Assembly: GCA_041671505.1 (NCBI GenBank)
Contig: JBAZBK010000004.1
Span: 1-64,000 of the forward strand
Source: JACPDH01 sp041671505
GTDB lineage: Bacteria; Acidobacteriota; Thermoanaerobaculia; Gp7-AA8
DNA: 64,000 nt
Reading direction: 5' to 3'
How positions within the stretch are numbered: the stretch's first letter is position 1; the number at the start of each line of letters is the position of its first letter. A model generated the notes under the pieces. It did not search any database. It was given only the letters and a program-made list of their open reading frames with translations, and was not told the origin of the DNA. Shown in pieces: positions 25,255 through 33,471 of the stretch. The translations under genes and the position numbers were made by a program.

Positions 25255-27363
25255 CTACCGCCCCTGCCGCTCGCCTTCTTCGATCACGCGGAGCGTCTGC
25301 CTCGCGAGGGCGTCCATCGCGGGGCCAGGGTTCTTCTGCTTCGCCGTTGCGAGAATCGTCCTCGCCTCGGCGCCGCGACCCTGCGCGCCGACGACGAGCG
25401 CAAGGCTCGACCAGGCGCGCTCGTTGTCAGGGAACGCTTCGGTCTCCGCGCGCAGCGCACTCTCCGCCTCACCGATGCGACGCAGCCGCAGCAGCGCGTC
25501 GCCGCGCCGCGATTCGAGCTCGCGGATCGGAGGCATCCGGAAGGCCGCGACGATCGATTTCGTGCGGTCGAGGTACTCGAGCTCCTCCGCGAAACGCTGC
25601 TGCCGGTTCCTGATTTCCGAGAGCATCATCAGCGGCAGAACGCGCTCGGGTTCGATCCCGAGCACCTTCTGCGCCTCCGTCTCGGCGACGTCGAGCTTTC
25701 CCTGGGCGAGCGCGATCTGCGCGAGGACTTCCCCGGCAAAGGTGGGCGAAAAGCTCCGGGCGAGCTCGGCGTGCTTCCATGCCTCGTCCGGGCGTTTCAT
25801 CTTCATGTAGACGTTCGCCATCTCGAGCGCGACCTGCGGACTGCCGTTCGACCGCTTCATCTGCTCCTCGAGCGCGGCGAGCGCGAGCTCGTACTTCCCC
25901 ATCTGAAGGTACGCGGAGCTGAGGATTCCCCAGCCGTGGAGAAAGTCGGGGTTGTCCTTCACGAGCGCCTTACCGACCTCGATCGCTTCCGCGTAGCGCT
26001 TCCGCTCGATTAGCACGGTTCCCTTCCCCATGAGGGTCAGGGCTTCGAGTTTCTCCTTCGGATCGGGAAGCTCGCCCGACGTGGTCGACGGGCCCGACCC
26101 GAGGTAGCCGAGCGCGGTGAGCTTCGCGACGTCTTCGGGATCCGCGGCGCGCGGCTGCTCGAAGGGATGCGCGGTGACGATCGCCGCGGCCTCGCGACGC
26201 CGGCCCGACACGACGCGCCGCTCGTCGCCCGCGATGTTCTTCGTCTCGCGCGGGTCGGCCGCGCGATCGTAGAGCTCGACCGTCGGCGCCGCGATGAAGT
26301 GATGCTTCGCGTCGGTGAACGAGAGGAGCTCCTTCCAGCCGTAGTGGAGGCGCTGGTAGTACGACTCGCTGTAGATCGCGCGATCGCCCGGCGCGGCGGG
26401 CGAGAAGAGGTCGATCCCGTCGAGCTGCTTCGGCGCCGCGATGCCGAGCCGGCCGAGGATGGTGGGAAGCAGATCGACGATCGAGGCGACGCTGGTGACC
26501 TCCTGTCCCGCGCGCTCACCGCCGGGCAGCTTCACGAGGAGAGGCACCTGAATTGCTTCGTTGTAGAGGAGGACGCCGTGCGCGATCTCGCCGTGATCGC
26601 CGAGCCCTTCGCCGTGGTCCGACATGATGACGATGAGCGCGCGGTCGTAGAGCCCCTTCGCGCGAAGGTCGTCGAGGAACTTCCCGACGATCGCGTCGGC
26701 GCCGGCGATCTCGCCGTCGTACGGCTCGGACGCGAAGCGCGTCTTGAACGGCTCCGGCGGCGTGTACGGACCGTGAGGCTCGTAGAGGTGGAGAAAGCCG
26801 AAGACGCGGGGTCCGGAGTTCTTGTCGATCCACTTTTCGAGCAGCTCCCGCGACAGGTCGCCGTCGCGAGTCCACGACGTGAGCGACTCCATCGGCGAGA
26901 CCGTCATCAGGTCGTCGTATTCGTCGAAGCCGCGATTGATCCCCGTCTCGCCCCGGATGACAAAGCTCGAGACGGAGCCCCCGGTCGCGTAGCCGTTCGC
27001 CTTGAGGATCGACGCGAGCGTCTTCTGCTCGGGCCCCAGCGTGTAGCCGACGTTGTCGCGGATGCCGTGGCGATACGGCAGGAGCCCGGTCATGAGCGAG
27101 GCGTGCGACGGGAGAGTCAGCGGAACGTGGCTGAAGGCTGAGCGGAAGAGAACCGCGTCCTGGCGGAAGCGGTCGATGGCAGGAGTGGAGCCCTTCGCGT
27201 AGCCGTAGGCCGGGAGGTGGTCGGCCCGGAGCGTGTCGATCGAGATGATGAAGACAGGCGTGTCGGGAGCGGCGGCAACCGCGGGGGTCTCCCGTCCGCA
27301 ACCCGAGACGAGAGCAGCGGCGAGCGCCGCGACGCCGGCAAGCAATCGAAGGTTCGTCGTCAC
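25255..27363 (-). CDS. Sulfatase-fold/TPR lipoprotein, paralogue 5 (stand-alone)
   Basis: The 702-residue lipoprotein has a good lipobox, VSGC (Cys22). The sulfatase-fold domain has SIDTLRAD (41-48), TLPSH with Thr83 at the nucleophile site, and DHGEGLGDHG. TPR helices run from about residue 420, including a region rich in KRSNG/EMANVYMKMKR-like helices. The start codon is GTG; no strong ribosome-binding site is visible. Unlike paralogues 1-4 it has its own hairpin terminator and no receptor directly upstream, with the tsaD gene on that side. It may work with one of the orphan receptors (3 or 4) or with an unrelated substrate. Confidence 0.85.
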   Translation of the reverse strand: MTTNLRLLAGVAALAAALVSGCGRETPAVAAAPDTPVFIISIDTLRADHLPAYGYAKGSTPAIDRFRQDAVLFRSAFSHVPLTLPSHASLMTGLLPYRHGIRDNVGYTLGPEQKTLASILKANGYATGGSVSSFVIRGETGINRGFDEYDDLMTVSPMESLTSWTRDGDLSRELLEKWIDKNSGPRVFGFLHLYEPHGPYTPPEPFKTRFASEPYDGEIAGADAIVGKFLDDLRAKGLYDRALIVIMSDHGEGLGDHGEIAHGVLLYNEAIQVPLLVKLPGGERAGQEVTSVASIVDLLPTILGRLGIAAPKQLDGIDLFSPAAPGDRAIYSESYYQRLHYGWKELLSFTDAKHHFIAAPTVELYDRAADPRETKNIAGDERRVVSGRRREAAAIVTAHPFEQPRAADPEDVAKLTALGYLGSGPSTTSGELPDPKEKLEALTLMGKGTVLIERKRYAEAIEVGKALVKDNPDFLHGWGILSSAYLQMGKYELALAALEEQMKRSNGSPQVALEMANVYMKMKRPDEAWKHAELARSFSPTFAGEVLAQIALAQGKLDVAETEAQKVLGIEPERVLPLMMLSEIRNRQQRFAEELEYLDRTKSIVAAFRMPPIRELESRRGDALLRLRRIGEAESALRAETEAFPDNERAWSSLALVVGAQGRGAEARTILATAKQKNPGPAMDALARQTLRVIEEGERQGR

Positions 27364-27420
27364 GACGGTCGGTAACGGGCGGCGGAGCGCCGTTTATTCG
27401 ATGTCACCGTTTAGAAACCA

Positions 27421-27447
27421 AAAAACCCAGCCACGCGCTGGGTTTTT
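27421..27447 (-). terminator. Intrinsic terminator between tsaD and paralogue 5
   Basis: AAAAACCCAGC pairs with GCTGGGTTTTT around a five-base loop, with A/T runs on both sides, so it can act in either direction. On the minus strand it lies beyond tsaD and the family B repeat. The rest of 27364-27593 holds no gene that I can support. Confidence 0.8.
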
Positions 27448-27593
27448 CGGTCGATAGGAGGGAGGGAGGGATGTGTTCGTTATGCTTTTTGTCGCTTTTC
27501 TTTGTCTCTCGCAGGGTAGGACGGCGGAGGCAAAGCAAAGGTTTCGCCCATTGATACGGGGGCCCGAATTTTTTCGTCTAGGACAAATTCGCC

Positions 27594-27743
27594 GATCCCG
27601 ATCCCGATCCCGAGCCCGAGCCCACTTCTACATTCTTCATTCTGCATTCGACATTCGACATTTCGGTTTCTTCCACAGCCGACAGCCCCGCGGCTGCAGA
27701 ACCGAAATGTCGAATGTCGAATGAGGAATGAAGAATGTAGAAA
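27594..27743. repeat. Inverted repeat, family B, copy 2
   Basis: A CCCGAT/CCCGAG hexamer tract (27594-27623) leads into a long near-perfect hairpin. The left arm runs from 27626 to 27669 and the right arm from 27700 to 27743, and both are built of GAATG/CATTC units (for example CGAATGTCGAATGAGGAATG). The loop is about 30 bases. It lies just past the tsaD stop. Confidence 0.75.
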
Positions 27744-27770
27744 CTCCGCGATTCACGTCACCCGAGCCGG

Positions 27771-28871
27771 TTACGGGAACCGCGTCCCCGGCTGGAAGCG
27801 CGAGCGGGCGGTGACCCGGGCCGGATCGGCGGCCTTTTCCCCCATCACCATCGCGGCGAATGCGATCATCGCCGCGTTGTCGGTGCAGTAGACCTTCTCC
27901 GGAAGCCGGACGACGACGCCTTTCCGGCGCGCCCAGGCGTCGACCGCATCGCGAAGCGCGCCGTTCGCGGCGACTCCTCCCGCGATGGCGACCTCGGTCG
28001 GCGGATCGGGCTCGCTCGAGACCACGCGCCAGACGCCGTCGAGGCGGTCGACGAGTTGTTCGACGATCGCGGCCTGGAATCCTTTGCAGAAGTCGGCGAG
28101 ATCGGCGGAGACGCTTTCGGCTCCGGCGCCCTCGAGCCCCTCGGTTCTCGCGAGACGAATCGCGCTCGCCTTGAGCCCCGAGAAGGAGAAGTCGAACGAG
28201 CCGTCCTTGAAGCGTGCGACAGGGAACGAAAAGCGCGACGCCGTCGTCGCCGCGCGCGACGCCTTCTCGACGTGCGGTCCGCCCGGGTAGGGGAAGCCGA
28301 CGAACTTCGCGACCTTGTCGAAGACCTCGCCCGCGGCATCGTCGCGCGTCCTGTTCAGCACGGTAACCGGGGTCGCGGTTCCTGGCCTCACGTCGTAGAT
28401 CGACGAGTGCCCGCCGGACACGACCAGCGCGAGGTAGCGCGCAGGCATCGGCGTCGAGCTGCCGGCGCGGTTGAGGTACGGAGAGACGATGTGCCCTTCG
28501 AGATGATTGACCGGGTAGAGCGGCAGCTGCCGTCCCCATGCGAGAGCCTGCGCGGCGGCGACACCGACGAGGAGCGCGCCGATGAGGCCGGGCCCCGCGG
28601 TGACGGCAATCGCCGCGAGGTCGTCGAGCGTCGCGCCGGCATCGGCCGTGGCCTGCGTCACGAGCGGCATCAAATGACGCAGATGCTCGCGTGAGGCGAT
28701 CTCGGGAACGACGCCGCCGAACGGCCGGTGCCGCTCGATCTGTGAGGCGATCAGATTGGCGCGCACTGCGCCGTAGCGGTCGAGGAGCGCGACCGACGTC
28801 TCGTCGCACGATGTTTCCACGCCGAGAACGAACCCGGAATGGAATGAAGAAAGGCCTCTCATGCTTGTCAC
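27771..28871 (-). CDS. tsaD: tRNA N6-threonylcarbamoyladenosine synthase subunit TsaD
   Basis: The 366-residue protein is the universal TsaD/Kae1 ATPase, which transfers the threonylcarbamoyl group to A37 of tRNAs that read ANN codons. GVETSCDETS lies at the N-terminus. The metal-binding histidines are in REHLRHLMP, VVSGGHSS lies in the nucleotide site, and AIAGGVAANGAL is near the C-terminus. Length is normal. GTG at 28871 is preferred since a GGGAGGGGAG site lies six bases upstream; ATG at 28862 is possible. It is divergent from valS with about 80 bases between them. Confidence 0.96.
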   Translation of the reverse strand: MTSMRGLSSFHSGFVLGVETSCDETSVALLDRYGAVRANLIASQIERHRPFGGVVPEIASREHLRHLMPLVTQATADAGATLDDLAAIAVTAGPGLIGALLVGVAAAQALAWGRQLPLYPVNHLEGHIVSPYLNRAGSSTPMPARYLALVVSGGHSSIYDVRPGTATPVTVLNRTRDDAAGEVFDKVAKFVGFPYPGGPHVEKASRAATTASRFSFPVARFKDGSFDFSFSGLKASAIRLARTEGLEGAGAESVSADLADFCKGFQAAIVEQLVDRLDGVWRVVSSEPDPPTEVAIAGGVAANGALRDAVDAWARRKGVVVRLPEKVYCTDNAAMIAFAAMVMGEKAADPARVTARSRFQPGTRFP

Positions 28872-28877
28872 AGCCGA

Positions 28878-28887
28878 CTCCCCTCCC
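28878..28887 (-). promoter_or_regulatory. Ribosome-binding site favouring the GTG start of tsaD
   Basis: GGGAGGGGAG on the minus strand sits six bases before GTG 28871, versus fifteen bases before the alternative ATG 28862. Confidence 0.5.
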
Positions 28888-28949
28888 AGTCGCGGAGGGA
28901 ACCCCTGACGATCCTCGTCACGGAACTATAATTGGCCCCCTCGACCATC

Positions 28950-31613
28950 ATGGACAATACGAAACCCGAGCTTTCGACGCGATACTCCCCGGCCGAATTC
29001 GAGCAGCGCTGGTACGCCTCCTGGGAGGCAGCCGGCTACTTCACGCCTGACGCGAAGAGCGACAAGCCGAAGTTCTCGATCGTCATCCCGCCCCCTAACG
29101 TCACGGGGCGGCTTCACATCGGCCACGCGCTGGTCAACACGCTGATCGACATCGTCACGCGCTGGAAGAGGATGTCGGGCTTCGAGGCGCTCTTCCTCCC
29201 CGGCACCGATCACGCCGGCATCGCGACGCAGATGGTCGTCGAGCGCGAGCTCGCCAAAACGGGAGTCTCCCGCCACGACCTCGGCCGCGAAACGTTCGTC
29301 GAGAAGGTCTGGCAGTGGAAGCACGACCACGGCAACCAGATCAAGGACCAGCTCAAGCGGCTCGGCTGCTCGTGCGACTGGACGCGCGAGCGCTTCACGC
29401 TCGACGAGGAGCTCTCGCACGCGGTGCGGACGGTCTTCGTCAAGCTCTACGAGGACGGGCTGATCTATCGCGATCTCGCGATGGTCAACTGGTGCCCCCG
29501 CTGCCACACCGCGATCTCCGACCTCGAGGTCGAGTTCGAGGAGCGCGACAACCGCATCTGGTCGATCGACTACCCGCTCGCGGACGGCTCGGCGACGCTC
29601 ACCGTCGCGACCACACGCCCCGAGACGATGCTCGGCGACACCGCCGTCGCGGTCCATCCCGAAGACGAGCGCTACAAGCACCTCATCGGAAAGATGGTGA
29701 AGCTCCCGCTCACCGGCCGCGAGATCCCCGTCATCGGCGACGCGATTCTCGTCGACCCGACCTTCGGAACCGGCGTGGTGAAGGTCACCCCGGCGCACGA
29801 CAAGAACGACTACGAGACGGGCCAGCGCCACAAGCTCGCGAGCATCCAGGTGATCAACGAGCTCGGAAAGATGACGCCGGCTGCCGGCGACGCCTACGCC
29901 GATCTCACGCGCGAAGAAGCGCGGAAGAAGGTCGTCGCCGACCTCGAGGCGATCGGTCTGCTGCGCGAAGCGAAGCCGTACAAGAACTCGGTCGCCTTCT
30001 GCGCGCGCTGCGGAACGATCGTCGAACCGATGGTCTCGCGCCAGTGGTTCGTGAAGATCGAGCCGCTCGCGAAGCCTGCGATCGAGGCGGTTCGCGACGG
30101 CCGCATCACGATCACGCCGTCGACGTGGGACTCCACCTACTTCAACTGGATGGAGAACATCCACGACTGGTGCATCTCGCGCCAGCTCTGGTGGGGGCAT
30201 CGCATCCCTGCCTTCACCTGCGGCAGCTGCGCGCACGTGATGGTCGCGGTCGAGGATCCGACCACCTGCGCGAAGTGCGGCTCGAAGGAGATCACGCAGG
30301 AGACCGACGTCCTCGACACCTGGTTCTCCTCGGCGCTCTGGCCCTTCTCGACGATGGGCTGGCCCGACGACACCGACGACCTCCGCGCCTTCTACCCGAC
30401 GACGACGATGATCACCGGCTTCGACATCCTCTTCTTCTGGGTGGCGAGGATGATCATGGCGGGGCTTCGCTTCACCGGCGAGATCCCCTTCTCGCAGGTC
30501 TTCCTCAACGGCCTCGTGCGCGACGAGCACGGGCAGAAGATGTCGAAGACGAAGGGGAACGTGATCGATCCGCTCGAGGTCGCCGACGAGTTCGGCGCCG
30601 ACGCGGTCCGCTTCACGCTCGCGATCAGCTCGTCGGGGCGCGACATCCCACTCGCGAAGAGCCGCATGCAGGGCTACGCGGCGTTCGCGACGAAGATCTG
30701 GAACGCGGCGCGCTTCGCGATGATGAACGTCGAGTCGACGCTCGCCGAATCGACGGCGTCGCTCGATCACGCGAAGCTCGGCGTCGTCGATCGCTGGATA
30801 CTCTCGCGCTGCAACGCGACTGCGCGCGACGTCAATCGCTCGCTCGAGGCGTTCCGCTTCGACGAGGCCGCGAACGCCATCTACCAGTTCTTCTGGAAGG
30901 AGCTCTGCGACTGGTACATCGAGATGTCGAAGCCGGTCCTCTTCGGCCGCGAGGGAACGCCGGAGGAGCAACACCGCGCGAAGGCGGTGCTCCTCATCGT
31001 TCTCGACCGCGCGCTGCGCCTGCTCCATCCCTTCATGCCGTTCATCACCGAGGAGATCTGGCAGAAGCTCGGCCCCGCGGAAGGGTCGATCATGACGGCC
31101 GCGTATCCAAAGCACGACCCGTCGCTCGACGACGCGGAGGCGGAGCGCGTGATCGACATCGTGCAGGGGATCGTGACGACGGTGCGCAATCTCCGCGCGA
31201 GCCGCGGCATCCCGGGGAAGGAGCCGCTCCGCCTTCACGTGAAGGCTGACGGCGCCGATCGCGCGACGCTCGAGGCGAGCGCGTACCTGCTGCGCGACAT
31301 GGCGAAGCTTTCCGAAGTCCGCTTCGACGGCACGGCGCCGGAGTCGGCGCACCGCGACGTCGTGGGCGGCGTCGAGTTCGCGCTCGAGCTGCCGAAGGTC
31401 GAAGTCTCGGCCGACGCCCTCGCGAAGATCGCGAAGGAGATCGAGGCGCTCGAGAAGGAGCTCGCCGGGGCCGACGCGCGGCTTTCCAATCCGCAATTCG
31501 TGGAGAAGGCGCCGCCGCAGGTCATCGCGGGCTCGAAGGCTCGCCGCCAGGAGATCATCGACCGTCTCGCGACGCTCCGGCAGAACGCGGCCCAGGCGGG
31601 GAAGGCCGACTGA
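28950..31613 (+). CDS. valS: Valyl-tRNA synthetase
   Basis: The 887-residue class I synthetase charges tRNA-Val. PPPNVTGRLHIGHAL contains the HIGH motif (near residue 55) and KMSKTKGN (near residue 530) the second ATP motif. The editing domain has TTRPETMLGDTAVAVHPED. The anticodon-binding domain is followed by a C-terminal coiled coil (about 820-887) rich in Glu/Lys/Ala, as in bacterial ValRS. The frame continues upstream to a TTG at 28932, but ATG 28950 is the more plausible start. Its TGA overlaps the birA ATG by one base, so the two genes are translationally coupled. Confidence 0.97.
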   Translation: MDNTKPELSTRYSPAEFEQRWYASWEAAGYFTPDAKSDKPKFSIVIPPPNVTGRLHIGHALVNTLIDIVTRWKRMSGFEALFLPGTDHAGIATQMVVERELAKTGVSRHDLGRETFVEKVWQWKHDHGNQIKDQLKRLGCSCDWTRERFTLDEELSHAVRTVFVKLYEDGLIYRDLAMVNWCPRCHTAISDLEVEFEERDNRIWSIDYPLADGSATLTVATTRPETMLGDTAVAVHPEDERYKHLIGKMVKLPLTGREIPVIGDAILVDPTFGTGVVKVTPAHDKNDYETGQRHKLASIQVINELGKMTPAAGDAYADLTREEARKKVVADLEAIGLLREAKPYKNSVAFCARCGTIVEPMVSRQWFVKIEPLAKPAIEAVRDGRITITPSTWDSTYFNWMENIHDWCISRQLWWGHRIPAFTCGSCAHVMVAVEDPTTCAKCGSKEITQETDVLDTWFSSALWPFSTMGWPDDTDDLRAFYPTTTMITGFDILFFWVARMIMAGLRFTGEIPFSQVFLNGLVRDEHGQKMSKTKGNVIDPLEVADEFGADAVRFTLAISSSGRDIPLAKSRMQGYAAFATKIWNAARFAMMNVESTLAESTASLDHAKLGVVDRWILSRCNATARDVNRSLEAFRFDEAANAIYQFFWKELCDWYIEMSKPVLFGREGTPEEQHRAKAVLLIVLDRALRLLHPFMPFITEEIWQKLGPAEGSIMTAAYPKHDPSLDDAEAERVIDIVQGIVTTVRNLRASRGIPGKEPLRLHVKADGADRATLEASAYLLRDMAKLSEVRFDGTAPESAHRDVVGGVEFALELPKVEVSADALAKIAKEIEALEKELAGADARLSNPQFVEKAPPQVIAGSKARRQEIIDRLATLRQNAAQAGKAD

Positions 31614-32383
31614 TGAAGCCGCTCGACGTCCGGGAGATCGCCTCACGGCTCTCGACGATCGAAACGGTCGCGCACATGTCGTGTGCGACGTCGACGAACA
31701 CTCTCGTTCGCAAGATCGCGGACGAGTGCATGGAGAACGACATCCGCATCCCCGAAGCGATCGTGGTCGCCGGGGAGCAGAGGGAAGGGCGCGGGCGCGG
31801 GGAGCGAAGCTGGTACTCCCCTGCCGGCAAAGGGATCTACGCGACCGCGCTCCACGCGCTCCCGGTGGAGGAGCTCGCGGTGCTCCCGCTCCGGATCGCC
31901 TGCATGGTGGCGACGTTCCTGCGCGAGACCTACGCGATCGACGCGCGGATCAAGTGGCCTAACGACATTCTCGTCGACGGCCGGAAGATCGCCGGGATTC
32001 TGATCGAGGCGCGCCACCAGGAGAAGGGCTCGTACGCGATGATCGGCGTCGGGATCAACGTCTTCCCGAGCGCCGCCGCGCCCGCGAATGCGGTCGCGAT
32101 CTCGCAGGTGTCGAAACGCGACGCCATCGACCTCGAGTCGGCGACGGTCGCCTTCATCGAGCAGGTCGACCGCGAGCTCGGGCGTCATCCGTCTGCTTCG
32201 GAGGTCGTCGCGAACTGGCGCGAGCTGACGGCGCATCGCGAAGGCGACCGGGTCAGCTGCCACCTCGGCGCCAGACTGATCGAGGGAAGCTGGCAGGGGA
32301 TCGACGACGCGGGTCGCGCTCTCATCCGGAGCGGCGGCGAGACGATTCTGATCGCCGCAGGCGACATCGTTCCGATCGGGTGA
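31613..32383 (+). CDS. birA: Biotin--[acetyl-CoA-carboxylase] ligase (no HTH domain)
   Basis: The 256-residue enzyme activates biotin with ATP and attaches it to the biotin carrier protein. GRGRGERSWYSPAGKGIY is the biotinyl-AMP-binding loop, KWPNDILVDGRKIAGIL is the central biotin site, and a C-terminal SH3-like domain follows. The N-terminal DNA-binding domain of E. coli BirA is absent, so this is a catalytic-only (group I) ligase without repressor function. It overlaps valS by one base. The biotin transporter gene bioY lies about 9 kb downstream. Confidence 0.95.
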   Translation: MKPLDVREIASRLSTIETVAHMSCATSTNTLVRKIADECMENDIRIPEAIVVAGEQREGRGRGERSWYSPAGKGIYATALHALPVEELAVLPLRIACMVATFLRETYAIDARIKWPNDILVDGRKIAGILIEARHQEKGSYAMIGVGINVFPSAAAPANAVAISQVSKRDAIDLESATVAFIEQVDRELGRHPSASEVVANWRELTAHREGDRVSCHLGARLIEGSWQGIDDAGRALIRSGGETILIAAGDIVPIG

Positions 32384-32447
32384 GGCGGGGCGAGAAGCAG
32401 GAGTACTGCGGACCGCCCCCGGTGCGCCTCGCGCCGCGCGCGTGGGC

Positions 32448-32607
32448 TGTCGTCCCGACGACCGATCCCGCGAAGCGGGAGAGGAAGGAGGGACCTCGCA
32501 GGCTGGTACAGAGTAAGTCTTCACACCCCGGCGTTCCCGCCCTTCGCACGACTGTACCAGCCTGCGAGATCCCTCCTCTCCCGCTTCGCGGGATCGTCGG
32601 GATGACA
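32448..32607. repeat. Long inverted repeat, family D
   Basis: The left arm (32448-32511) and right arm (32552-32607) are imperfect reverse complements around a 40-base loop. Each contains an inner palindrome (CCCGCGAAGCGGG and CCCGCTTCGCGGG). The outer ends read TGTCGTCCCGACGA and TCGTCGGGATGACA. It fills most of the birA-coaX gap, has no ORF and interrupts an otherwise tightly spaced gene row. It resembles the widespread bacterial TGTCATCCCGA...GCGAAGCGGG-type palindromes. Confidence 0.75.
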
Positions 32608-32685
32608 ATTCGTCCGGGCGGCGCAAACCGGCAAGCTCCCTGCACGTCCGCTCGCTTCCCGCTGCGATAGAATCGGGACCCCACC

Positions 32686-33471
32686 ATGGAACCGCTGCTC
32701 GTCATCGACGTCGGCAACTCCAACATCGTCCTCGGCGTCTACGCCGGCGACGAGTTGGTGAATTCGTGGCGCCTCGCGACCTCGCGAGACAGGACCGCCG
32801 ACGAGTACGGCATCCTCGCCACGCAACTGTTAGGCGAGGAGATGCGCCGCAGCATCGCCGGCGCGATCGTTTCCTCCGTCGTCCCTCCCCTCCACTTCAC
32901 GATTCGCTCGATGGTGCAGCGCTGTTTCGGCGTCGAGCCGGTGTTCGTCGAGGCGGGGATCAGGACCGGGCTCTCGATCAAGACCGAGAACCCGCTCGAG
33001 GTGGGTGCCGACCGGATCGTCAACAGCGTCGCGGCGCACCACATTTACGGCGGCACCACGATCGTCGTCGACTTCGGCACCGCCACGACGTTTGATCTCG
33101 TGACCGAGAAAGGCGAATACCGCGGCGGCGCGATCGCTCCCGGCCTGACGATTTCCGCGGAAGCGCTCTTCGCGCGCGCCGCGCGGCTTCCCCGCGTCGA
33201 GATCCGAAGGCCCGCGCACCTGATCGGCACGAACACGGTCGCGAGCATGCAGTCGGGGCTCTACTGGGGATACGTCGGACTGGTCGAGGGAATCATCCGG
33301 CGGATGCGCGAGGAGGAGCCCTCGGTTTCGCACGTGGTCGCGACGGGCGCGCTGGCGCCGTTGATTCACGAAGAGACGAAGTCGATCGACGTGGTCGACC
33401 TCGAGCTGACGCTCAAGGGACTCAAGCTCATCTACGAGCGAAACGCCAAAGGGCGAGGCCGGCGCGGCTGA
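32686..33471 (+). CDS. coaX: Type III pantothenate kinase
   Basis: The 261-residue enzyme phosphorylates pantothenate, the first step of coenzyme A synthesis. The N-terminal phosphate loop is VIDVGNSNIVLGVY and GADRIVN is the pantothenate-site motif. DFGTATTFDLV and GGAIAPGLTIS complete the ASKHA fold. Length is typical of CoaX. Its stop overlaps the ATG of the next gene by one base. The neighbourhood (birA, coaX) matches a frequent bacterial pairing. Confidence 0.96.
   Translation: MEPLLVIDVGNSNIVLGVYAGDELVNSWRLATSRDRTADEYGILATQLLGEEMRRSIAGAIVSSVVPPLHFTIRSMVQRCFGVEPVFVEAGIRTGLSIKTENPLEVGADRIVNSVAAHHIYGGTTIVVDFGTATTFDLVTEKGEYRGGAIAPGLTISAEALFARAARLPRVEIRRPAHLIGTNTVASMQSGLYWGYVGLVEGIIRRMREEEPSVSHVVATGALAPLIHEETKSIDVVDLELTLKGLKLIYERNAKGRGRRG

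Noticed and set aside
1110..27363. Annotation of the five large lipoproteins as plain arylsulfatases
   Set aside because: The CxPSR/SxPSR formylglycine motif is absent; Thr occupies the site in each, so only the fold is claimed.
28926..31646. A 906-codon open frame antisense to valS
   Set aside because: It is the codon-mirror of a GC-rich gene; its translation is Arg/Asp/Leu-rich with no domain, while the plus-strand frame is unmistakable ValRS.
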